Assembly (NCBI GenBank): GCA_029934555.1
Contig: JAOZMA010000054.1
Coordinates: 1,274 to 10,659, forward strand
From: Acidimicrobiia bacterium
GTDB taxonomy: Bacteria > Actinomycetota > Acidimicrobiia > Spongiisociales > UBA5794
Reading direction: 5' to 3'
Length of the DNA stretch: 9,386 bases
The notes under the pieces are model-generated. The model was not told the DNA's origin. It saw nothing but the letters and a program-made list of their open reading frames with translations, and searched no databases. Both the position numbers and the translations under genes were made by a program. Shown here piece after piece: positions 1 through 6,381 of this stretch (position 1 is its first letter; every line of letters begins with the position of its first letter).

Positions 1-55
1 TGTCACTCTAACCATAAGTGAAGTCTTTTCATCAAATAAATTCCACAATGGTTGA
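1..55. other. AT-rich segment interrupting the 3' end of ftsZ
   Basis: The first 55 bases contain about 18 G or C (33 percent), against roughly 60 percent in the adjoining ftsZ and the whole window. Homology of the FtsZ reading frame to its family ends exactly where this segment begins. It contains two short inverted repeats (10-15 with 48-53; 3-7 with 17-21), both within chance expectation. A plus-strand frame from base 2 is open until TGA at 53-55. The segment is too short to identify. It could be a chimeric read at a contig end, the edge of an inserted mobile element, or a rearrangement; I favour an assembly artefact because ftsZ is essential. Confidence 0.7.
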
Positions 56-937
56 GATGATGTTCGCATCCGCGTCTGAGTGATCGGCAACGATCGACGC
101 TGCGGTTGAGACCTCATGGAGCGTCATCTCTCGTGGCCCGGCGATCGAGAGCAGAACACCACGTGCCCCATCCATCGACGTTTCGAGTAACGGACTGGCG
201 ATCGCTTTCTCCGCGGCCTGCTGTGCACGAGAGTCGCCCGGTGACTGGCCGATCCCCATCACGGCTGATCCGGCCTCTGACATCACCGTCTTCACATCCG
301 CGAAGTCGACGTTGATGAGACCCGGCGTGGTGATGAGATCGGTGATCCCTTTGACGCCGTTGGTGAGGATCTCGTCGGCCATCTTGAAGGCTTCGACCAC
401 CGGCGTCTGATCGTCCGCGATCTCCAGGAGACGCTCGTTCGGAATAATGATCAGCGTGTCGACGGCCTGCTTCAAGGTCTGAATGCCCTGCTCGGCAGCC
501 ACCGACCGGCGTCGGCCTTCGAAACCGAACGGCCTTGTGACGACACCGACCGTGAGTGCACCGAGTGACTTGGCAACCTCTGCCACGACGGGAGCGGCAC
601 CGGTTCCGGTTCCTCCGCCTTCGCCTGCGGTGATGAACACCATGTCCGCACCGGTGAGAGCGTCCTCGAGTTCGGAGCGATGCTCGTCTGCCGCCTCACG
701 CCCGACCTCCGGGTTCGCTCCGGCACCGAGACCGCGCGTGGAATCGCGTCCTATGTCGAGCTTGAGATCCGCGTCAGACATGATGAGAGCCTGAGCGTCG
801 GTATTGACGGCAATGAACTCAACACCGCCCACTCCGGCCTCGATCATCCGGTTCACGGCGTTGACGCCGCCACCGCCGACCCCGACCACTTTGATGACGG
901 CCAGGTAGGTATGAGGGGATAGTTTCGAATCTGTCAT
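32..937 (-). CDS. ftsZ: Cell division protein FtsZ, 3' end replaced by foreign-looking sequence
   Basis: Tubulin-like GTPase that polymerises under the membrane at mid-cell into the Z-ring and recruits the divisome. The N-terminal GTPase domain is complete: glycine-rich loop VGVGGGGVNAVNR (residues 18-30), NTDAQAL (45-51), the tubulin signature GGGTGTG (107-113), TRPFGFEGRRR (134-144), and the T7 synergy loop NVDFAD (209-214), whose two Asp residues complete the GTPase site of the next subunit. The C-terminal domain starts normally (SPLL, ARGVLL) and follows the family to DANII (290-294). The next residues should begin an FGAV-type strand; instead seven unrelated residues and TGA follow. At 301 residues it is short of the usual 350-450 and lacks the last strands, the linker and the conserved C-terminal peptide that binds SepF and other partners. 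The ATG is supported by a good Shine-Dalgarno and lies 31 bases after ftsQ. Gene identity is certain; the C-terminus as read is doubtful. Confidence 0.95.
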   Translation of the reverse strand: MTDSKLSPHTYLAVIKVVGVGGGGVNAVNRMIEAGVGGVEFIAVNTDAQALIMSDADLKLDIGRDSTRGLGAGANPEVGREAADEHRSELEDALTGADMVFITAGEGGGTGTGAAPVVAEVAKSLGALTVGVVTRPFGFEGRRRSVAAEQGIQTLKQAVDTLIIIPNERLLEIADDQTPVVEAFKMADEILTNGVKGITDLITTPGLINVDFADVKTVMSEAGSAVMGIGQSPGDSRAQQAAEKAIASPLLETSMDGARGVLLSIAGPREMTLHEVSTAASIVADHSDADANIISTIVEFI

Positions 938-945
938 GTGCTGGG

Positions 946-951
946 CCTCCC
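946..951 (-). promoter_or_regulatory. Ribosome binding site of ftsZ
   Basis: GGGAGG on the minus strand lies 8 bases before the ATG of ftsZ, inside the only true intergenic gap in the cluster (938-968, 31 bases). It fixes the ATG at 935-937 as the start and lets ftsZ be translated independently of ftsQ, in keeping with the high amount of FtsZ that cells need. The gap is too short for a convincing promoter or terminator and I see neither in it. Confidence 0.75.
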
Positions 952-968
952 GCGCAGGTAGAACAAGG

Positions 969-1769
969 TTAGTCCGAAGGTTGAGACTCTTCTAGCGTCT
1001 CCGTCTCACCTTCCAGTTGAGACTGAGGTGGAGCGACCGCGGGGCGCAACGGAGCGGTCACGTCGATCCGACTTCCGCGTTCGAGTCCGGTAGCAAGGAG
1101 CGCCTCGACCGCCGCCGCTTTCGCCGCCATTTCGGTGGGCCGTCCCAACAGGACGACGGTCCCGTCAACGACCGCACCGACCGTGGTTCCGTTGACGGAG
1201 ACCTCCGTCGAGCGCTGTAGCGCAGGGGAGAGAGCCGCGACGAATGTGACCGCCCCCAGTGTCGAGGTGTCCATGATCTGATCTCCGACGTGAGCCGGCG
1301 CCGAGCGGTCCGTGACGATCAGCGGCGGAATCGCTCCGTCGCTGGTCCTCTCGACCAGTACACCGTCGGCCGCGGTGTGAAATGCTTCTCCGTCGATCGT
1401 GATCGTCGCGATCGGTGCCCTCTCGGTGACATGGATCTCCATGCTTCCCGGCCAGGAGACGACCACCTCGGCCTCTGCGATCCACGGATCCTCGAGCAGA
1501 GCTGCCTTCACGGCGCCCGCATTCACGGACATCGTCGGTGTTCCGAGTCCCTCGCCGAGGCCGTTCACGATCGCCTCCGGATCGGAGCGTTCCACTCCTG
1601 TCACCGTCACCGACGAGATCGAGAGCATCGGCGAATTGATCGCCCACACTGTGAGTCCGATCGCACCAACGATCAACACGACCCAGATCAGCCACCGGAG
1701 ACGCCCGCGGGCTCGATCCTCCGTCACCTGCTGTCGCCGTTCGGCGATCCGGTGATCCATCGTGTTCAT
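969..1769 (-). CDS. ftsQ: Cell division protein FtsQ (DivIB family)
   Basis: Bitopic membrane protein that joins the FtsB/FtsL pair and links the Z-ring to the septal synthase. Of 266 residues, about 24 form a basic, Arg-rich cytoplasmic N-terminus. One membrane segment follows (about 25-43, LRWLIWVVLIVGAIGLTVWA), then an extracytoplasmic part. The POTRA domain covers about 50-120: it begins ISSVTVTGV, which matches the family's 'V.V.G' opening, and holds the conserved DPWI..A.V..SWPGS..I.V.ER pattern (about 94-118). The C-terminal beta domain ends in an acidic tail rich in Glu, Ser and Pro (from about 250). Family sequence conservation is low, so the call rests on topology, the POTRA pattern and position before ftsZ. 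The ATG overlaps the murB stop (ATGA) and has its own Shine-Dalgarno. The stop is TAA. No ftsA follows, as in Actinomycetota. Confidence 0.93.
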   Translation of the reverse strand: MNTMDHRIAERRQQVTEDRARGRLRWLIWVVLIVGAIGLTVWAINSPMLSISSVTVTGVERSDPEAIVNGLGEGLGTPTMSVNAGAVKAALLEDPWIAEAEVVVSWPGSMEIHVTERAPIATITIDGEAFHTAADGVLVERTSDGAIPPLIVTDRSAPAHVGDQIMDTSTLGAVTFVAALSPALQRSTEVSVNGTTVGAVVDGTVVLLGRPTEMAAKAAAVEALLATGLERGSRIDVTAPLRPAVAPPQSQLEGETETLEESQPSD

Positions 1770-2698
1770 CCGGCCGCCTCCAATCCTGTCAACTCATCGC
1801 CGGTTCTCTCGAACGGACCCGCGAACTGGATCTCGGGTACGAGCCAGATACCGGTGGACTCCCCGACACGTCGTCGCACTGCCCAGACGAGGTTCCACAC
1901 GTCTTGTGCTGTGGCATGTTCGTCGGCGACGATGAAATTGGCGTGCATTTCCGATACCGACACACCACCGCTTCGATATCCCTTGAGCCCTGCCTCGTCG
2001 ATCAGACGTCCGGCAGCGTCGCCGGGTGGGTTCTTGAACACCGAACCGGCGTTGAAGGTCCCCCCTGGTTGGTGCTCCTTGCGCCAGCGCGTGATCTCGC
2101 GAATTCGCTCCTCGGCGGCGGCACGCTCACAAGGTTCGGCCGAGAAACGTGCAGAGAGAACGATCTCGCCGGGTGCGAGGTTCGAGTGCCGGTAGGCGAA
2201 GTCGAACGCTCCGACAGATCGCTCCGATCGGTCACCCGTGATCCGGTCGAAGATCCGGGCGCTCAAGAGATGGGCTGCGGTGTCACTCCCGTGTCCACCC
2301 GCGTTCATCACCACGGCTCCACCGACCGTACCTGGGATCCCGGCGTAGAACTCAAGTCCACAACGACCGGCCTCTGCCGCTGCTCTCGCTACCCGTGGCA
2401 GGGGCGCCGCTCCCCCGGCGCGAACGACGCCGTCCGGTTCGACCGACGTCTGGAGGAACTCGCCGGAGAGCCGGATCACGAGCCCTCGATACCCCGCATC
2501 CGAGATCAGGAGATTGCTCCCGCGCCCCAGCATCAGCACGTCGGCAGAGTCGGGTGTGGATGTGAAGACGTCCGTCAGATGCTCCTCGTCTTCGACCTCA
2601 ACGAACCAATCCGCCGTGCCGCCGAGCTTGTAGGTGGTCATCGGCGCGAGGTCCACGTCGGAACGCACCCCCCGGGTCGAGAGGAGCCGGTCGCTCAC
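1766..2698 (-). CDS. murB: UDP-N-acetylenolpyruvoylglucosamine reductase MurB
   Basis: Cytoplasmic FAD enzyme that uses NADPH to reduce UDP-GlcNAc-enolpyruvate to UDP-MurNAc, the second committed step of peptidoglycan precursor synthesis. At 310 residues it has full length. The FAD-binding half shows TTYKLGG (21-27), GRGSNLL (58-64) and GIPGTVGG with MNAG (120-134). The substrate half shows YRHS (169-172, with the catalytic-site Arg), AGSVFKNP (217-224, with Ser219 in the place of the proton-donating Ser), EAGLKGYRSGG (235-245), HANFIV (252-257) and VPEI (287-290, with the conserved Glu289). The compact 'QPGGTFNAGSVFKNP' arrangement resembles type II MurB. The start is GTG, overlapping the murC stop as GTGA; a modest GGAG lies 7 bases upstream (2706-2709). 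MurB between MurC and FtsQ places two consecutive enzymes of UDP-MurNAc handling together. Confidence 0.96.
   Translation of the reverse strand: MSDRLLSTRGVRSDVDLAPMTTYKLGGTADWFVEVEDEEHLTDVFTSTPDSADVLMLGRGSNLLISDAGYRGLVIRLSGEFLQTSVEPDGVVRAGGAAPLPRVARAAAEAGRCGLEFYAGIPGTVGGAVVMNAGGHGSDTAAHLLSARIFDRITGDRSERSVGAFDFAYRHSNLAPGEIVLSARFSAEPCERAAAEERIREITRWRKEHQPGGTFNAGSVFKNPPGDAAGRLIDEAGLKGYRSGGVSVSEMHANFIVADEHATAQDVWNLVWAVRRRVGESTGIWLVPEIQFAGPFERTGDELTGLEAAG
1777..1781 (-). promoter_or_regulatory. Ribosome binding site of ftsQ
   Basis: GGAGG lies 7 bases before the ftsQ ATG, within the last codons of murB. It supports the first ATG over the Met at residue 4 and suggests re-initiation after the overlapping murB stop. 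Confidence 0.65.
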
Positions 2699-4071
2699 GA
2701 ATCAGCTCCGATCCGGTCGGCGATCTGGTCCCAGATCGTCGTGACGTCGCCTGCGCCCATCAGGATCAGCGTGTCGCCCGACTCGAGTTGTCCGGCGATT
2801 CGTTCCGGCACATCGGCGAGGTGCTCGATGTAGGTGGTGTCACCGCCGCTTGCTCGAACGGCCTCTGCAACCAGCCGGCCCGTTACACCCGGCTGCGGGC
2901 GTTCACCGGCGCTGTACACGTCGGTGATGATGATCCGATCCGCTTCGGCAAGGGGTGAGCCGAAGGCGGGAGCGAGCGCGGCCGTCCGCGTGTACCGGTG
3001 GGGTTGGAAGACCACCCAGAGTCGGCCGGACGTCATCGTGCGTGCCGCTGCGAGCGTCGCTCTCACTTCGGTCGGGTGGTGGGCGTAGTCGTCGATGACC
3101 GAGACTCCCTCGATCAGAGCTTTGAGCTCGAATCTCCTCCGCACCCCCCCGGATGTTTCGAGTCCGGCTATCGCGCAGTCGAGGTCGAAACCGAGTTCTC
3201 CGAGGAGGGAGAGCACACCTGCGGCGTTCCTGACGACGTGGATGCCCGGCTGTGTGAGCTTTACACGCCTGGTTCGGCCGTGACCGGTGAGGGAGAAGGA
3301 CGGTTCGGCATCCAGCGTGACGTCTCCGATTCTCCATGCGGCATCGCTGCTCGTGCCGTAGCCGATCACGGTCGACCGTTCCGCCAGGCGGCGCACTCCC
3401 GGGTCATCGATGCATCCCAATACGGGGCCATCGACGCGGTTCGAGACCTGTGCGAATGCCTCTTCGAGAGCTGTGACGGTGCGGTAGTAGTCGAGGTGAT
3501 CGGCTTCGATGTTGGTAACGGTGAGGCCTGCGAGCTCGAGAAGCCGGAATGTTCCGAACGCTTCGTCGGCTTCGAGGATCAGTAGATCAGGATCGCCCAG
3601 GTGGGCGCCGGTGTTGAGGTCGGCGATCTCGCCGCCGACGATGAACGAGGGGTCCTTTCCACATGCCCTCAGGGCGGCCACGGCCATGGCCGTGCTCGAG
3701 GTCTTGCCGTGTGTCCCGGAGAATCCGATCGTCGGGTAGGCGGTCGTCACGCCTCGAAGCAACGCTGGTCGGCGGGCCGTCGTCACTCCTGCACGGCGGG
3801 CGGCCTCCAGCTCCGGATCTTGATCGGGGACGGCCGACGAGGCAACGACAACATCGACGTCGGTGATCCGATCCGGCCGGTGTCCAATCCATGTCTCGAC
3901 CCCGACCCCGGCCAGGGAATCGATCACGGCAGACGGTTTTACGTCCGAGCCCGTGACTCGAATGCCTCGTTGGGTAAGGAGTTTGGCAAGGCCGGACATA
4001 CCGGAGCCACCGACGCCGATCATGTGGATAGATTCGATCTCGTCGAGTTCGACAGTCGGTGGATCAAACAC
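2695..4071 (-). CDS. murC: UDP-N-acetylmuramate--L-alanine ligase MurC
   Basis: Cytoplasmic ATP-dependent Mur ligase that adds L-alanine to UDP-MurNAc, starting the stem peptide. The 458 residues are full length with three domains: UDP-binding Rossmann domain with GVGGSGMSG (19-27) and TGSD (40-43); central ATPase with P-loop GTHGKTSS (119-126), EADEA (167-171) and NIEADHLDYY (187-196); and C-terminal ligand domain with RRRF (311-314), DDYAHHPTEV (327-336), FQPHRYTRT (355-363) and DVYSAGERP (384-392). The FQPHRYTRT and DDYAHHP motifs are specific for MurC among Mur ligases. The EADEA-FGTF stretch differs from the commoner ESDES form, and HNxxN reads HVVRN (278-282). The start is GTG, chosen because a perfect Shine-Dalgarno precedes it and the N-terminus fits; it overlaps murG by 8 bases. 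Confidence 0.97.
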   Translation of the reverse strand: MFDPPTVELDEIESIHMIGVGGSGMSGLAKLLTQRGIRVTGSDVKPSAVIDSLAGVGVETWIGHRPDRITDVDVVVASSAVPDQDPELEAARRAGVTTARRPALLRGVTTAYPTIGFSGTHGKTSSTAMAVAALRACGKDPSFIVGGEIADLNTGAHLGDPDLLILEADEAFGTFRLLELAGLTVTNIEADHLDYYRTVTALEEAFAQVSNRVDGPVLGCIDDPGVRRLAERSTVIGYGTSSDAAWRIGDVTLDAEPSFSLTGHGRTRRVKLTQPGIHVVRNAAGVLSLLGELGFDLDCAIAGLETSGGVRRRFELKALIEGVSVIDDYAHHPTEVRATLAAARTMTSGRLWVVFQPHRYTRTAALAPAFGSPLAEADRIIITDVYSAGERPQPGVTGRLVAEAVRASGGDTTYIEHLADVPERIAGQLESGDTLILMGAGDVTTIWDQIADRIGADS

Positions 4072-5143
4072 CGGCGACCTCCTTGAGGATGGTGGCGACG
4101 CTTCGCGCCGCGTCCGGTTTCGCGACCGAACGTGCTCCGTCTCGCATGGCCGCGAGCCGGTCGGGGTCGGCGACGAGCTCCAACAGCATTCCCGGGATGT
4201 CGGCGATCTGCTCCTGGTCCACGATCAGGGCTCCTCCTGCTCGCTCGAGGTCTTGCGCGTTCAGGGCTTGATATCCCTTGCCGGCTGGGAGCGGCACGAC
4301 CACCGAGGGAGTCGAGGTGGCGGCAAGTTCGCTCACCGTCATCGCCCCCGCTCTGGAGAGAACGACATCGGCCGCGGCGAAGAAGAACTGCATGTCGGAT
4401 TCGAACGGGGCAGTGACCCAGTTCGAGACACCGTGTGCCTGCTCGGTGACCGACTCGTAGTGGTCGGGTCCGGTCAGGTGCAGGATCGAGACCGTCTCAC
4501 CGGATGCCAAAGCGAATCCGGCGGCCGACTCGTTGAGAGCCATAGCGCCCTGGCTGCCGCCGAAGACGCCCACGACCGGCAGGTCGGGTGCAAGGCCGTA
4601 GCGCTTCAGCGCTTCGCCTCTAAATTCGTCTCTCTTGTAGTGCTCGAACACGCTGCTAAGTGGATTGCCGACGATCTCAGCGTTCTTGAGTCGCTCGCGT
4701 GCGGGGGCGAACGCGGCGAGCGTCCTCGCGGCACGCCTTGCGACGTAGCGGTTCGCGAGGCCCGGCACCGCGTTCTGTTCGTGAATCACGTACGGCATGC
4801 CGATCCGTCGGGCTCCCATCGCTGCAGGGACGCTCACGTATCCACCGAACACTGTGAGGACACCGGGAGCGCGTCCCTCGAGAGTGTTCGCTACGTCGGC
4901 GCCGGCTCGACGAACGATCGCCGGCAGCTTGAGATTGTCCGTCGTCATCGATCGGCTGAGACCACGCACTTCGAGCTGAACGAGCTCGAACCCTGCCTCC
5001 GGCACGATCCGGGTCTCGAGTCGATCGCCTCCGAAGAAGATGATGTCCGAAGCAGGGACCCCTGACTCCACGAGTACCCGGGCAACGGCCAGGGCCGGGT
5101 AGATGTGGCCACCTGTGCCGGCTGCGGCGAAAGCGAAGGTCAT
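4064..5143 (-). CDS. murG: Lipid II synthase MurG (UDP-GlcNAc transferase)
   Basis: Membrane-associated GT-B glycosyltransferase that moves GlcNAc from UDP-GlcNAc to lipid I, making lipid II on the inner face of the membrane. It has 359 residues, a normal length. The N-domain carries GTGGHIYPALA (9-19), FGGYVSVP (99-106) and HEQNAVPGLANR (121-132); the C-domain carries GNP (159-161), FGGSQGA (194-200), LSRAGAMTVSEL (262-273) and a Gln/Asn-Ala element, YQALNA (291-296), for UDP-GlcNAc binding. The start is the ATG at 5141-5143, which overlaps the ftsW stop as ATGA and puts the glycine loop at the expected place. The frame stays open far upstream to about 5947, but that extension is out-of-frame ftsW sequence, rich in Arg and with no MurG homology. 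No clear Shine-Dalgarno precedes the ATG, so translation probably depends on coupling to ftsW. Confidence 0.97.
   Translation of the reverse strand: MTFAFAAAGTGGHIYPALAVARVLVESGVPASDIIFFGGDRLETRIVPEAGFELVQLEVRGLSRSMTTDNLKLPAIVRRAGADVANTLEGRAPGVLTVFGGYVSVPAAMGARRIGMPYVIHEQNAVPGLANRYVARRAARTLAAFAPARERLKNAEIVGNPLSSVFEHYKRDEFRGEALKRYGLAPDLPVVGVFGGSQGAMALNESAAGFALASGETVSILHLTGPDHYESVTEQAHGVSNWVTAPFESDMQFFFAAADVVLSRAGAMTVSELAATSTPSVVVPLPAGKGYQALNAQDLERAGGALIVDQEQIADIPGMLLELVADPDRLAAMRDGARSVAKPDAARSVATILKEVAGV
4077..4084 (-). promoter_or_regulatory. Strong ribosome binding site of murC
   Basis: AAGGAGGT on the minus strand is fully complementary to the 16S anti-Shine-Dalgarno and lies 5 bases before the GTG at 4069-4071. 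It sits inside the last codons of murG and is the best ribosome site in the window. It decides the GTG start of murC and marks the one junction in the chain with a longer (8-base) overlap, where fresh initiation may add to coupling. Confidence 0.8.
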
Positions 5144-6381
5144 GATGCTGCCGGTTCCGCGGACCTCGTCCGAGAGATGTTCACGAGGATCCCGACCGCG
5201 GCGAGGCTCACGATCATCGCGTTGCCTCCCGAGGAGACGAAAGGAAGGGGAACTCCCGTGATCGGAAGTACCGAAACGACGCCTCCCACGTTGACCAGCG
5301 CCTGGATGGTCAGCCACGAAACGATGCCGACCGCCACAAGACGGCCGAAGCCGTCGGGCGCCGTCAGGGCGATCCTTACACCCACCGCAGCGAAGAGCGC
5401 GAAGAGCACGATGACGAGGATCGCACCTGCGAAACCCGTCTCCTCGCCGATGATGGCGAAGATGAAATCGGTGTGGGCGTTGGGCAGGAACGACCACCGC
5501 GCACGGCTCGCTCCGAGGCCGACCCCGAGCCACCCACCGGACCCGAGCGCCACCAGGCTCTGGACGGCCTGATGACCGGTGCCGAGCGGATCGGCGAACG
5601 GATCGAGGAATCCCGTGATCCGATCTCTCCGATAGTCCATCGCGAACGCTCCCCCGACAGCCAGAATCGCCGAGATACCGCCGAGGCCCACGATGAAACC
5701 GAACGGAGCGGCAGACGCCATCAGCATGGCGAATGCCGACGCGCCGATCAGGAGCGTCGTGCCGAAATCTGGTTGCAAGAGCAGCAGCCCCGACACGATC
5801 CCGAGGATCAGGACAACGGGCAGCAGGAAGTGCGGCAGATGGCGGAGAAGTTGATCCTTCTTGGCCAGAACGGCGGCGAGGAGGATCACGGTTGCCAGCT
5901 TGGCGAACTCCGAGGCCTGGATCGTGAGCGGGCCGATCTCGATCCATCGCCTGGCTCCTCCGCGAACATCGCCGAACACGAGCGTGGCCACGAGGCCCGC
6001 AACTGCAACGACGAAGATGGGGATGGCGAACTGTCGGTACAGGCGATACGGGATCTTCGCGAACACGACGAGTGCAGCGAGACCCAACCCGACCCAGATG
6101 ATCTGGCGCTTGATGTAGAAGAGATGGTCGCCGGTCTCTCGAATCGAGATGACGGACGAGGCCGAGAGCATCGCCCCGAGGCCAACGATGAGCAGCATGA
6201 TGACCGGCACCACCAGGAACACCGTCCGACGGTCGCTCAGATGGAGGTTTCGTGCGACCTGCCGACCCTGGATCTCCTCCCTAACCGACACTCGTGGATC
6301 GGCGTCTTCCACGATCACTGGAGACGGAGCGGGTTCGGTCATGCGCGTAGCATGGTCGAAAGGTGTCGTCCTTCCCGTCAT
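5140..6381 (-). CDS. ftsW: Septal peptidoglycan glycosyltransferase FtsW (SEDS family)
   Basis: Polytopic SEDS glycosyltransferase that polymerises lipid II into glycan strands at the septum together with its class B PBP partner FtsI. Of 413 residues, the first 50 or so are polar and cytoplasmic; about ten membrane segments follow from residue 53. Family landmarks are MLSASSV (71-77), RRWIEIGPLTIQASEFAK (144-161), QPDFGTT (203-209), the large extracellular loop with GLGASRARWSFLPNAHTDFIF (start about 288; Asp305 aligns with the catalytic Asp of SEDS enzymes), IGEETGFAGA (311-320) and GVPLPFVSSGG (376-386). RodA is the main alternative, but position between murD and murG makes FtsW the clear choice. 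The ATG overlaps the murD stop (ATGA) and has GGAGG upstream; Met14 is a possible shorter start. ftsI is not in the window and may lie upstream of murF. Confidence 0.95.
   Translation of the reverse strand: MTGRTTPFDHATRMTEPAPSPVIVEDADPRVSVREEIQGRQVARNLHLSDRRTVFLVVPVIMLLIVGLGAMLSASSVISIRETGDHLFYIKRQIIWVGLGLAALVVFAKIPYRLYRQFAIPIFVVAVAGLVATLVFGDVRGGARRWIEIGPLTIQASEFAKLATVILLAAVLAKKDQLLRHLPHFLLPVVLILGIVSGLLLLQPDFGTTLLIGASAFAMLMASAAPFGFIVGLGGISAILAVGGAFAMDYRRDRITGFLDPFADPLGTGHQAVQSLVALGSGGWLGVGLGASRARWSFLPNAHTDFIFAIIGEETGFAGAILVIVLFALFAAVGVRIALTAPDGFGRLVAVGIVSWLTIQALVNVGGVVSVLPITGVPLPFVSSGGNAMIVSLAAVGILVNISRTRSAEPAAS

Noticed and set aside
3..53. Short inverted repeats (3-7 with 17-21, and 10-15 with 48-53) as insertion-element ends or a terminator
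   Set aside because: Arms of only 5 and 6 bases with loops of 9 and 32 bases, no GC-rich stem, and no T tract in a position to make a terminator; expected by chance in AT-rich DNA.
198..205. GCGATCGC octamer, the HIP1 element of cyanobacteria
   Set aside because: I noticed a single copy, not the dense repetition that defines HIP1, and the genes do not look cyanobacterial.
938..968. Promoter or terminator between ftsQ and ftsZ
   Set aside because: The 31-base gap holds a ribosome site but no convincing -35/-10 pair or hairpin. A promoter within ftsQ is possible but could not be supported.
3863..5065. Long plus-strand open frame (400 codons) opposite murC and murG
   Set aside because: It overlaps two confirmed genes antisense. 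Its translation is rich in Arg, Gly, Asp and His with no recognisable motif, the usual shadow in GC-rich DNA. The same applies to the plus-strand frames at 1290-2195, 1904-2833 and 5473-6438.
5144..5947. N-terminal extension of the murG frame into ftsW
   Set aside because: The extension is Arg-rich, out-of-frame ftsW sequence. MurG homology begins at the ATG at 5141-5143, which overlaps the ftsW stop.
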